This document shows, piece by piece, positions 18,584-27,900 of a stretch of DNA of 64,000 bases. A program made the position numbers and the translations under genes. Every line of letters starts with the position of its first letter. The first letter of the stretch is position 1. The notes under the pieces were generated by a model. That model was not told the origin of the DNA and did not search any database. It worked only from the letters and a program-made list of their open reading frames with translations. This DNA is from Teredinibacter franksiae (GTDB taxonomy: Bacteria; Pseudomonadota; Gammaproteobacteria; Pseudomonadales; Cellvibrionaceae), in assembly GCF_014218805.1 (NCBI RefSeq), contig NZ_JACJUV010000001.1, positions 2,120,501-2,184,500 on the forward strand, in the 5' to 3' direction.

Positions 18584-18727
18584 GTGGGTGTCCCTTTAAT
18601 CTTTACAATGGCATCGATCAAAATTCTCTGCCAGTGGGTGTCCCTTTAATCTTCCTTTAATCTTCTTTCTTCCATCAAAATTCTCTGCCAGTGGGTGTCC
18701 CTTTATCTTCCTCCTTTAATCTTCCTC
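18551..18727. repeat. degenerate REP array
   Basis: At least four more copies of the 33-base motif beginning AAATTCTCTGCCAGTGGGTG and ending CCCTTTAATCTT: 18551-18583, a half copy 18584-18603, 18621-18653 and 18678-18709, plus loose CCTTTAATCTT fragments. All point the same way, so this is stepwise REP amplification at the right edge of RAYT copy 1. Confidence 0.9.
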
Positions 18728-18797
18728 TCTTTACTACGGTTTTAACGCTATTTTATTGGCGGGATATTGAAAAGCATAAGACATTTTTACTTGTAAG

Positions 18798-18825
18798 GGA
18801 CGCTCGTGTTGAAAAACGAGCGTCC
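18798..18825. terminator. hairpin, probable terminator
   Basis: Perfect 10-base stem GGACGCTCGT / ACGAGCGTCC with an 8-base loop, 108 bases downstream of the minus-strand lipoprotein gene. No strong T-run on either side, so termination is uncertain. Confidence 0.4.
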
Positions 18826-18932
18826 TCTGTATTCCTCACCTATTGTTCACAAGAATCCATACTTGCAGCCGGGCCGCTGCATACAGTGGTGGTCCTTTTT
18901 TCCCTTGGTAGTACCGCCCCGCCTCGTAAACA

Positions 18933-20687
18933 CTACTCGAATACTATATCGTCAATGTAAACCGATACCCCTTCATTAGAAGGATACCCAAGGTGAAAAG
19001 AAAGAACTGCTTCGGTTTCATCAGCCTCGAAGCTCACATTGTCGAAGCTTATATTCGTCCAAACTCCCGCGCTGATCGTTGTCTCGTTCACAACCTTATA
19101 CGCATGGTCGAATTCGGCAGGTAATTGTACTCCTGTCTTAACGGTAGCATCGCCGCCTTCTGCGTATAACCAAAAAGATACACTATAGGTTTTGCCTGTT
19201 TCAACGGGAATAGCTTCATGATCCACCAATGCGTGCCAAGCTTCAGGAACAGGTGCCGTCAAGCTGTTCACATCGATTTTTAAAGAATGGCCTCCTGTAC
19301 GTACCTGACCTTGCGCGGCGGTCACGATGCTAAAATCTGCACTCGCCGTTTGCAGATACCAAGACCAACGTGAGGCCGGATCCCCCTGAGTATGCGCTTG
19401 CAAGGTTTCATCCCACCCCCGAATGGCGTTCGTCGGTAATGCGTCTTCAAAACCTGGGTTATCGATTAAGCCTTTGGCTTGTGCCGATTCCCAGCGAACA
19501 TTATCCAAAAGGAATTCAACACCCTGCTGCTCACCAGCCGTAGGCATAATTTTTAGGGCTGTGTTCACATTAGAGAGATCCAGGCCAGCTGCTACAAACT
19601 CGTCGAGCGAAACACGAATATTACTCCACACGTTTAACGGCGGCCGACCGATCGACAACACCCCACCGGTACAAGGCCATACACAGTCGAGACCAATCAA
19701 CAAACTATTCACTGACTGGCCATAACTTTGCGGGAAAATGTCAAAGGTGACAGCCCCCTCTGCATAGGAAGAAAAATCATAGGGGGAATTAAAACGTTCA
19801 ATGATAAAAAAGTTACCGTCAAGCTGCTTATTAAATTTGACTCTCAGCACGCGTTCGTGACTGGGATCACTGGTACTTTCCTCTTGCCAAGTAATATGGC
19901 TGTCTGCACCCGCCATATTGTAATTTCCCGCAAGGTTATCCCAGGCAACAAAGGCATCCCAGCGGCCAATCTTATTTTTGTAATACACAAAATGCTCGAT
20001 TTGGGTGTCGGCATTATCACCAACACCATCAACATCGGAATCCAATGCTTCTGTTCCGTCGAGGGGTAACTGGTCGTGCTCATCAGAAACGCCGTCGCCA
20101 TCGTCATCTCTATCAGTATTATTACCTAAGTCATCACTATCGGTATCCAGGTATTCGCTATCATCAAACGGAAGTTGGTCATCAATATCAATTACGCCAT
20201 CGTTGTCGTCATCCGTATCTGCAGTATTGCCAATTCCATCATTGTCGGTATCAAGACTTTCACTTGCATCCAGCGGAAATGGATCAAGGCTGTCAACAAC
20301 ACCGTCGCCATCGTCATCCAGATCGGTACTATTGCCTATACCGTCGCCGTCGGTATCGACAGAATCGCTCGCGTCCAAAGGCAGTTGATCCTTATCATCG
20401 GTTACACCATCATTATCGTCATCGTTGTCGGCATTGTTGCCTACACCGTCCCCATCGGTATCCAGTTGCTCGCTGGCGTCTTTTGGGAAAGCATCTGCAC
20501 TATCTTCGGCCCCATCATTATCGTCATCTGAATCCAAAGCATCACTGATTCCATCAGCATCAAAATCGGGTACCGGTGAGCTCGTGGGATTGGGAATCGA
20601 GTTCGTACCGCCTTCACTACCCCCGCCGCCGCAACCTGCCAGCAGCAGAACCAAAAAAAACCAGTAATTAATTGATATCTTGAACAT
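18933..20687 (-). CDS. lipoprotein with thrombospondin type 3 repeats and two carbohydrate-binding-like domains
   Basis: 584 residues. Lipoprotein signal with lipobox LAGC, then a Gly/Ser/Pro spacer. About five calcium-binding TSP3-type repeats (residues 40-225) follow in the pattern DTDGDGIGNSTDLDDDGDGV. Then comes a jelly-roll domain (about 235-400, VRVKFNKQL...VNSLLIGLDC...FLLDNVRWES) resembling ExoP-like domains of Saccharophagus-type glycanases. A CBM4/9-like domain (about 410-584, NPGFEDALP...YIDDIVFE) ends it. No catalytic domain is visible, so it is likely a surface polysaccharide-binding protein. An RBS-like AGGGCGA lies just before the ATG. Confidence 0.78.
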   Translation of the reverse strand: MFKISINYWFFLVLLLAGCGGGGSEGGTNSIPNPTSSPVPDFDADGISDALDSDDDNDGAEDSADAFPKDASEQLDTDGDGVGNNADNDDDNDGVTDDKDQLPLDASDSVDTDGDGIGNSTDLDDDGDGVVDSLDPFPLDASESLDTDNDGIGNTADTDDDNDGVIDIDDQLPFDDSEYLDTDSDDLGNNTDRDDDGDGVSDEHDQLPLDGTEALDSDVDGVGDNADTQIEHFVYYKNKIGRWDAFVAWDNLAGNYNMAGADSHITWQEESTSDPSHERVLRVKFNKQLDGNFFIIERFNSPYDFSSYAEGAVTFDIFPQSYGQSVNSLLIGLDCVWPCTGGVLSIGRPPLNVWSNIRVSLDEFVAAGLDLSNVNTALKIMPTAGEQQGVEFLLDNVRWESAQAKGLIDNPGFEDALPTNAIRGWDETLQAHTQGDPASRWSWYLQTASADFSIVTAAQGQVRTGGHSLKIDVNSLTAPVPEAWHALVDHEAIPVETGKTYSVSFWLYAEGGDATVKTGVQLPAEFDHAYKVVNETTISAGVWTNISFDNVSFEADETEAVLSFHLGYPSNEGVSVYIDDIVFE

Positions 20688-21032
20688 ATTGTCGCCCTTA
20701 TCTAGGTTATTATTCTAGGAAACCATGTATACACGCGCCAATTATATATAAACCCAAAATGCAAAGTCCACAGCACCGGCTCAAGGGGAGGCTTTAGCCA
20801 CTAAGCATAAACGAGCGATAAATGTGACTTTATACGGCTTGGGAAGCCCTTGTAAAACTCTGTAAAGCCTTCCGTGCAAGAAGCTACAGAATTCAGCCGC
20901 TTAAACTGCAAGGGTAGCGTGCTTGGCTGCAACGCCTGGGTAAATTGTTGAGAACACACCAGGCAGGGCTTAGATCTTAAGCAAGCGTAATTTTGCTTAG
21001 AAACATAAAGACAAACGTTCTATAAAGGATTC
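20688..21032. other. intergenic, no gene seen
   Basis: Divergent spacer between the TSP3 lipoprotein and the GDPD gene. AT-rich promoter-like sequence near 20730-20755; nothing else recognisable. Confidence 0.5.
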
Positions 21033-21131
21033 ATGGGCGTATTTGGTTTTGCCTTGGCAACTACGCAGGCAACAATAATCATTTATCTCACATTAACCGC
21101 GTGGCATTTTACGAAGAAGACCTCCGAATAA
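21033..21131 (+). CDS. possible 32-residue single-span membrane peptide
   Basis: ATG with AAAGGA 5-6 bases upstream. The product MGVFGFALATTQATIII continues as one hydrophobic span and a positively charged end (TKKTSE). No homologue recognised. Composition and RBS argue for a real small protein, but an ORF this short can arise by chance. Confidence 0.3.
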   Translation: MGVFGFALATTQATIIIYLTLTAWHFTKKTSE

Positions 21132-21233
21132 ATAACTCTAATTACTAGTCTATACACACGAATTCAGTTAAACGGCGACTAATTGCTTTCATCGACGACA
21201 GTAACATCGGTTACGCATTCTACAAAAAATATC

Positions 21234-21243
21234 AAAGCGCTTT
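21234..21243. promoter_or_regulatory. LacI-family-like operator candidate
   Basis: Perfect palindrome AAAGCGCTTT in the context ATCAAAGCGCTTTCCAC, about 210 bases before the GDPD start codon. It matches the centre-CG type of LacI/GalR operators. No regulator gene is nearby. Confidence 0.25.
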
Positions 21244-21451
21244 CCACAAACTACCTGGAACACCTCCTTATCCAAAATCGCCGCTACAGGTAGCGGCTAT
21301 ACTTCGCACAAAAAAATCGATTTACTCAGGATAGCTTTTTGTGTGCCAAAAGTTGTCCGTAAGACTCGTATTTTTTTCCTGTGTGCTCCAGAATGATGTG
21401 GAGTTTTCGAGTGTGCTGTGTACTTTTCTTTCTGAAATAAAAGGATCTGTG

Positions 21452-22546
21452 ATGAAAAATGCTGTTAAATTATTGTGTACTGCACTGTTATTGCTATCAA
21501 CCTTCAATGCCTTAGCGGGTGGTAAAACCTGGGCAGGCAACCATTCGGCTGCAACAGTCGATGATTTTCTTAGCGATTTACAAGGCACCTTTGCTATTGG
21601 CCATCGCGGTTTTGGTAGTAACCTGGGAGAAAACCCTGATAAACCCATTGAGAATACGATTGCTGCTGTTGTTGCTGCTTATGAAAGTGGTGTAAGTATT
21701 GTTGAAGTGGATGTCTCTATAACAGCAGATGGTAAAGCTGTTGTAATGCATGATGATTATCTAGCAGACCTTACTTGCGTAAACGCGCTAAGTTATGAGG
21801 AGTTACGAACGGTAAGGCCCGAGATACCGACATTAAAGGCCTTACTAAAAACGGCCAAACCTTATGCACGCAAATATAAGGGCTCTCATCGCCAAGCAAA
21901 GCGGCAGTTTAAAAAAACAGGGGGTAAACTTAAGGGAAGTGACCTTGCTCAGGGGCTAGTGATGATAGAGATTAAAACGCCTTCACCACTATGCGATGCA
22001 ACGGACAGCACAGAGAATGCTTTAACCCACGCTGTAATCAAAGCTGTGCGGCAATCTCGTACTCACAAGCAAGTAATAATCGAAAGCTTTTCACCGGCTA
22101 TTTTGAATAAAATTGCGAATGTAGCCCCCGAGATACCTCTCAATTTAACCATGACAGCACTCCAGTTTTTAAGCGAAGCACAAATAGAAGCGGCAACGGG
22201 TTTGCCCGTAGTGTTAATCGATAAAGATGCTGGTTATAGTTTACAGTGGGCTGAAACAGGCCCTTTTTATCGCTTACCCGGTTATGAATCTGTTGAGCAA
22301 TATCTTGTAACTGCCTATTTCGCCGGCGTAAGCTTAATCGCGCTGGATTGGGCATTCCTCGCTCAAGCCGACCAACTCCAGCCCGGCGCCGCTGCAGCCC
22401 TGGTTGCGCAGGCAAAGCAACTGGGCTTTGTCGTTACTGGCTATGTCGCAGATACCGAGCAACAGTGGCAGATGTTTGAGATGTGGGGCGTGGAAGGTAT
22501 TTTTACTAGCAACGTACCGCTAGGCGCAGCCCTGCAAACACGCTAG
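21452..22546 (+). CDS. secreted glycerophosphodiester phosphodiesterase family protein
   Basis: 364 residues from ATG 21452, chosen because AAAAGGA precedes it and a clean signal peptide follows (MKNAVKLLCTALLLLSTFNALA). The GDPD TIM barrel is visible: IGHRGFG (catalytic His), ENTIAA, VEVDVSITADGKAVVMHDD (metal Glu/Asp and second His), VMIEIKTPSP, and the C-terminal VEGIFTSNVPLG. Expected to hydrolyse glycerophosphodiesters to glycerol-3-phosphate and an alcohol in the periplasm. Transcribed alone. Confidence 0.88.
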   Translation: MKNAVKLLCTALLLLSTFNALAGGKTWAGNHSAATVDDFLSDLQGTFAIGHRGFGSNLGENPDKPIENTIAAVVAAYESGVSIVEVDVSITADGKAVVMHDDYLADLTCVNALSYEELRTVRPEIPTLKALLKTAKPYARKYKGSHRQAKRQFKKTGGKLKGSDLAQGLVMIEIKTPSPLCDATDSTENALTHAVIKAVRQSRTHKQVIIESFSPAILNKIANVAPEIPLNLTMTALQFLSEAQIEAATGLPVVLIDKDAGYSLQWAETGPFYRLPGYESVEQYLVTAYFAGVSLIALDWAFLAQADQLQPGAAAALVAQAKQLGFVVTGYVADTEQQWQMFEMWGVEGIFTSNVPLGAALQTR

Positions 22547-22768
22547 TGCCAGCTATAGGCTTACTGGGCTAGCATATAGTCTAGCCCTGTAAATTGAAGC
22601 GAGAGGCCGAAACAGGGGCTCAGCCAGTTAAAGCGGAGAACCGCGTAGTTTGCAGAAAGCTCATTGGTAAAACCAGGCGATGGCAGTAGTTGTCCATCGC
22701 TTGAAAAAACACCGCTACACGTTTCTACAACCTTATTCGCTATCACCACCTAGTTTCCCAAGCCGTTC

Positions 22769-23190
22769 ATGTGGTTCATAAACGAACCAAATGCACACAT
22801 GGCCAATGCTGAAGATCACTGTAGAGGTCGCTTTTTGGATGACCGCCTTACAATACAGACACTATTGGATGAAAAGGCTTTAGCGGCCTGTATGGCCTAT
22901 GTCGACTTAAGCCCTGTACGGACTAAAATGGCTAAAACTACGGAGAAATTCGAACACACATCGATGAAAAGACAAATCGACAAGCTGAAAACCGAATAAC
23001 CTGAGGCCTTGAAACTGGCTGAATTAGTCGGCAACCCTAGAGAGAAAGCCTAACTTTCCACCAGCAGGGTTATGTAACGCTGGTTGATATTACCGGAAGA
23101 GCTATTCGTGAAAACAAGCGGGACTTTATTGACAACAACCTCCCACCCATATTGGACAGCCTAGCCGTCTGCCCCCAGAGAGTGGCTTGA
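22769..23190 (+). pseudogene. RAYT remnant, second family
   Basis: Only the catalytic-helix part and C-terminus survive. CRGRFLDDRLTIQTLLDEKA and [17 protein letters not shown] are followed, after a stop near 22997 and frame changes, by VTLVDITGRAIRENKRDFID and NNLPPILDSLAVCPQR. The HUH half is missing. Its closest match in the window is the IS66-split remnant at 32370-35385, not the 322-residue copies. Confidence 0.75.
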
Positions 23191-23504
23191 GCGTAGGCCT
23201 ACCCTCTCCAATGGCGAAGCGCTTCCTAATTAAGCCATCGTTTTATCCCGCCCTCTACGTACTCTATTGCATCAGGGTACTTCCGCTGGTCTTCATCTTA
23301 ACTTTATTCTGTTAAATTGAGCATCCCTAAGCACATGTTCGCTCAAACCAATTCTTACTGAATTTGACTTTTTCTCTCTGAAGAAATATTCATTCTTTCC
23401 CTAAATTGGCTGTCCTATTTTTTCCTCTTCTATGTGCACAGGGTGCTAAATCACAGTCCGGTTTTTTTGTTGGCACGAGAAATCAATGGCCCCACTCAAA
23501 TTTG
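23191..23504. other. intergenic, no gene seen
   Basis: No ORF or repeat that I can support. Confidence 0.4.
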
Positions 23505-24080
23505 TCAAAGGTTTTTAGCCATTCGAACAAGCACCGTTGGCAGTAATCTTGTGTTTGGCCAGTTAGAACACTCTTCCATTCCCAGGCGTTTGTATAAGCG
23601 CTTTGCGCCTTCATTTTTTGCTGAAACGTCTAAGCTCAACCTGCTTGCACCTTTAGCTTTTGCGCGAGCCTCTATGTCACGCATGAGCAGTGAGCCAATA
23701 CCTGCCACTCTATGTTTCGGCTTTATCGCGATGCCTTGTACGTAGCAGTCCGCCTCTGGAATGGTCTCGAGGATACGCCAGAAGGGGGCAAATACTATGC
23801 GTGCAATGTTGAGCCGCAGCGCGTTTTTTTTGCGGCGCGTTGCAATGGTTCTTCAGAGAAGGTGCGTTGTTGTGTTTCTGTAAATGTTGAATACATACCG
23901 ATTATTTGGTTTTCTGTTTCAGCGAATACAACGTGTTCGAAGGAAAGGGAATGGCCTGGGGCTATGAATGCGGATGCAATAATGCTTTTTGAGTGACGGC
24001 CCAACACCATGCGGAAAAAACCTTCTGCAGCATGGTCGAGGTAGCGGGCGAAGCTTAGGCCATCGTTTTGGTTTGGTTTG
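23505..24080 (-). pseudogene. GNAT N-acetyltransferase broken by a homopolymer frameshift
   Basis: The N-terminal part (NDGLSFARYLDHAAEGFFRM ... EPLQRAAKK) and the C-terminal part (ALRLNIARIVFAPFWRILET ... GIAIKPKHRVAGIGSLLMRD ... LSLDVSAKNEGAKRLYKRLG) lie in different frames. They rejoin exactly if the run of 8 A at about 23824-23831 (minus strand) were 9. The acetyl-CoA loop (RVAGIGS) is intact. No proper start codon precedes NDGL and the first ~6 residues look eroded, so the gene is probably dead rather than only a sequencing slip. Confidence 0.78.
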
Positions 24081-24256
24081 GTTTTGCTTGCCTTAGTGAT
24101 ATTGCTTGTTTATTTAAGACCATTTTTAATCTATTTGTAATTGTTTTTTTTGCTGTCGAAAATAAATCTAAATGGTACTTCGTAGCCTTTGCCCAAAAGC
24201 TTACCAGGGAATATGGCAGCACCGCTCCGAATAGAATTTTCCGGTGCGACAAGCCT

Positions 24257-24705
24257 CTAAAACGAACGCCCCAGGAATATACGAAACTGCTTGTCTGGAG
24301 TAGGCTCGGTTACTCCGAGCAGCACACTGCCGAAAACAAACCAATGCTCGGCAAAGACCGTCGCAACGTAGGGGCCAAACTGATGCAGTTGATCACTTGC
24401 ACCGCGCAAATCATTCGTTGAGCCATAGACGCTGTACATATCGATACCAGCACTAACAGTAGAGCTAAACTTATGATCCAGACTTGCACGCGTACTAAGC
24501 AGTATGCCATCACGCCCATCATCACCAAGCTCTTTGGCTGTAAGCAAAATTCCGCGCACGGCCGTTTTGGAGGCTATTTTTAACTGGTTATTCCAGCCAC
24601 TCCAGGACTCAAAATAATGAATCAGTGGTTTTGCCGTTGCCAGTTTCTGAGGTTTCAGGGTATCGTTTCCTGAGCTTTGGGCAAATATTTTCCGCTGTTG
24701 AGATT
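24257..24705 (-). pseudogene. C-terminal fragment of an outer-membrane beta-barrel protein
   Basis: About 148 residues readable without an internal stop: KIFAQSSGNDTLKPQKLATA, HYFESWSGWNNQLKIASKTA, RGILLTAKELGDDGRDGILL, then alternating strands to the terminal QFRIFLGRSF (C-terminal Phe barrel signal). There is no start codon. At its 5' edge the homology ends at the dispersed repeat at 24710-24732, so the N-terminal half has been lost there. Confidence 0.6.
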
Positions 24706-24709
24706 ATGT

Positions 24710-24732
24710 CAAAGGTAAGGTTTGACCCCCTG
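24710..24732 (-). repeat. dispersed repeat type B (GGGGTCA..CTTA..TTTGACA)
   Basis: On the minus strand: GGGGTCAAACCTTACCTTTG followed by ACA. Same pattern as 47048-47069 (GGGGTCAGGCCTTACGTTTG). Both copies lie exactly at the edge of a truncated gene. Confidence 0.65.
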
Positions 24733-24944
24733 CTTTTTTTATTTTGGTCAGCCGTTGCCGGAAAAGTAACGGCAGTTTTAACGGCTCTTTTTTTAAGTGG
24801 CTGTCCAATTTTTTCAACGACCCCGCTGCCTTCTTTTAAAAACAACTTTTAGTTTCTCTGGATAATGAATTTGACGACCAGCTCTCATAAAGTTTTTGAT
24901 TCAACTGCTACGGTTCTTGCAGTTTAATAAAACAGGAGAAAAAC

Positions 24945-27900
24945 ATGTCCTTTATTAATCTCACTAGTAAATGCTCCCGATTTCTTACGATTGTTTTGCT
25001 ATTTATTGGTTTGCATGCGAATGCAGATGTTAGTGCTATACCTCCCGAGAAACACCCAAATCTGTTTTTTAATAGTGCTGAAATATCTGCTTTACGACAG
25101 GCGATTATTCAGGACAGAAGCCCGGCTTACGCTGTCGCGACTTACGATTCGATAAAAAATGTTGCGGCTGTTCACAAGCCTGGCAATTTGAATTCCCTGC
25201 CATGGCCAGAAAATTACAATGCTGGGCGTTTGGCTACACATAGCAACATGAAAGCCAACTTCAACTACATGATAGAGCCCACCCAGGCAAAAGCGCAGAG
25301 CATGCGCGCAGCGCTGTTGAGTTGGACTAGCGACCCTAATAGGGGTTGGTCTCACGATGTGCAAGGTGCAGGGCATGCCCATTTTGCCCTCGCCTGGATG
25401 TATGACTTGATTTATAACGCTGGCGTTTTGAGCGATAGTGAAAAAGCCAGTATTGATGATTTCTTTAGTGATATTTCCCGTTTGGTGGCATTCAGTAATG
25501 AAGCCTGGACCAACAGCACTCGCCACAATGTTAACCAGGAGGGTTCCTATCGCGAATCCTATGAAAATTGGTGGCAACTTGATTTTCACGCGGGGATTGT
25601 TTTTGCTCTGGTCTCGCACGACCAATCTGCAGTTGATCGAATATTTAAAACCAGTGTGCCGGAAGATTACTTTTATCAGGACATTACACAATTTGCGCCG
25701 GATACGCGTGACCTGAAAAACATGATTAATGGCCTTGTGTATCCGAGTGGTTACAATTTTGATGGCTACCATCGTGCATACACTTTTGAGGGGCAACACT
25801 ACCATTTTTATTCTTTACTGCCCGCAGCCCTGGGTGCTGAAGCCGCAATTCACAATGGCTTTGATGCATGGTCTTACAAAGATAATGCCTTATTGCGCAG
25901 TTTCAAAGTTGGCGCGTCCTGGGCCGAAACAGCTAAGCGCGGCGAGTTTATCCATAACTGGCAACCTTATTTTTGGGTAGCGCACCGCCGTTACCCAAGC
26001 GATAGCGTCATCAGTGAGGCTGTTGCCAAACCTTCTGCGCGCAGCGATTTAAAGTGGATATTTGATACCACCTTACCTCTTTGGGGAGTATTAGGTGATG
26101 TATACCCCGAAGGCGCTGTGGGTGGCGGGAATTCCAGCGGCAGTTCCTCATCCAGTACGAGCTCCAGTAGCAGCACGTCTTCTAGCAGCAGTTCCAGCAA
26201 TTCAAGCAGTAACTCAAGTTCGTCGAGCAGTAGTTCCAGTAGCAGCTCATCTTCCAGCGGTAGCTCAGGTGGTGGAGAGATCCCCGGGGCAGACAGTCTC
26301 TTGTTGGCAACAGACGGTTTTGTTTTTGACGGCTCCATAAGTAATGTCGTGGTTTTGCCGCACAATAGCACCTACGAAGTAAATGAAGGAACCTTGTCGT
26401 TTGCGGTTAAGCCGACTTCCATTGTGGGCGCGCGTCGTGGATTGTTTTCCAAGGACTCTGCGTATTATGACGATGGTGGGCACTTATCAATTTTTATAGT
26501 CGGCACCGATCTGTTAGTACGCTCTCAAGGCCTGAGTAGCCAATCGGAAGTGACTGCAGTGGGTGTATTCGAATCAGGTGTGGAAACCCATGTGGCAATT
26601 ACCCTGGGTGATGCGGGCTTGCGTATTTATATTGATGGGCTCTTTGAGGCTAGCGATCTCTCATGGACTGGCGCACTTTTTGGGAATAAGGAGCCAGTTG
26701 TTATTGGAGCAAACCAATGGGCCAGTGGTGACCAGGTAGCAGATCAAATTATTGAGCCTTTTACCGGTGAAATTGGTTCTGTCTATTTACACTCGGAGCA
26801 ACTGGATGAAGCGGATATCGCATGGCTCGCAAATCAAGATGGCTCAAGCTCATCGAGCAGTAGTTCCAGTTCTAGCTCATCTACCAGTAGTTCAAGCTCA
26901 AGTTCAAGTTCAAGTTCAAGCTCAAGTTCAAGCTCAAGTTCAAGCTCAAGCTCAAGCTCAAGCTCAAGCAGTAGCTCGGGTGGTGGAGAGATCCCCGGGG
27001 CAGACAGTCTCTTGCTGGCAACAGACGGTTTTGTTTTTGACGGCTCCATAAGTAATGTCGTGGTTTTGCCGCACAATAGCACCTACGAAGTAAATGGAGG
27101 AACCTTGTCGTTTGCGGTTAAGCCGACTTCCATTGTGGGCGCGCGTCGTGGATTGTTTTCCAAGGACTCTGCGTACTATGACGATGGTGGGCACTTATCA
27201 ATTTTTATAGTCGGCACCGATCTGTTAGTACGCTCTCAAGGCCTGAGTAGCCAATCGGAAGTGACTGCAGTGGGTGTATTCGAATCAGGTGTGGAAACCC
27301 ATGTGGCAATTACCCTGGGTGATGCGGGCTTGCGTATTTATATTGATGGGCTCTTTGAGGCTAGCGATCTCTCATGGACTGGCGCACTTGTTGGGAATAA
27401 GGAGCCAGTTGTTATTGGAGCAAACCAATGGGCCAGTGGTGACCAGGTAGCAGATCAAATTATTGAGCCTTTTACCGGTGAAATTGGTTCTGTCTATTTA
27501 CACTCGGAGCAACTGGATGAAGCGGATATCGCATGGCTCGCAAATCAAGATGGCTCAAGCTCATCGAGCAGTAATTCCAGTTCGAGTTCATCTAGCAGTA
27601 GCTCAAGTTCGAGCTCATCTAGCAGTAGTTCCAGCTCGTCAAGCAGTAGTTCCAGCTCGAGTTCCTCTACCAGTAGCTCCAGCTCAAGCGGTGGTTCAAA
27701 TAATTTACTTACTTTGCGAGCCGAACATCAAGGCCAATCTGGCTATGTTTATTGGAACATCAATCATTCCGACGAAAGCTACATGGGCGCATTTTTGATT
27801 CCTCGCGAGCCCTCGGGTGATCATCCAGAAGACACCTTCTTCTACAACGATAACCCAACCATTGCGGTCAACGGTTCCTACAAAATGTTTATGCGCGGCA

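Noticed and set aside
20005..20548. Plus-strand frames across the TSP3 repeats
   Set aside because: Antisense shadows of the periodic Asp/Gly codons of the lipoprotein gene.
22561..22749. 62-codon minus-strand frame after the GDPD gene
   Set aside because: No RBS, no family resemblance; could be a remnant but cannot be supported.
24625..24852. 75-codon plus-strand frame ending PLPSFKNNF
   Set aside because: It lies opposite the barrel-protein fragment and crosses the dispersed repeat; no RBS and no recognisable family.
26834..27082. Minus-strand frames rich in Glu-Leu within the poly-Ser linkers
   Set aside because: They are the complement of AGCTCA/AGTTCA serine codons and have no independent coding evidence.
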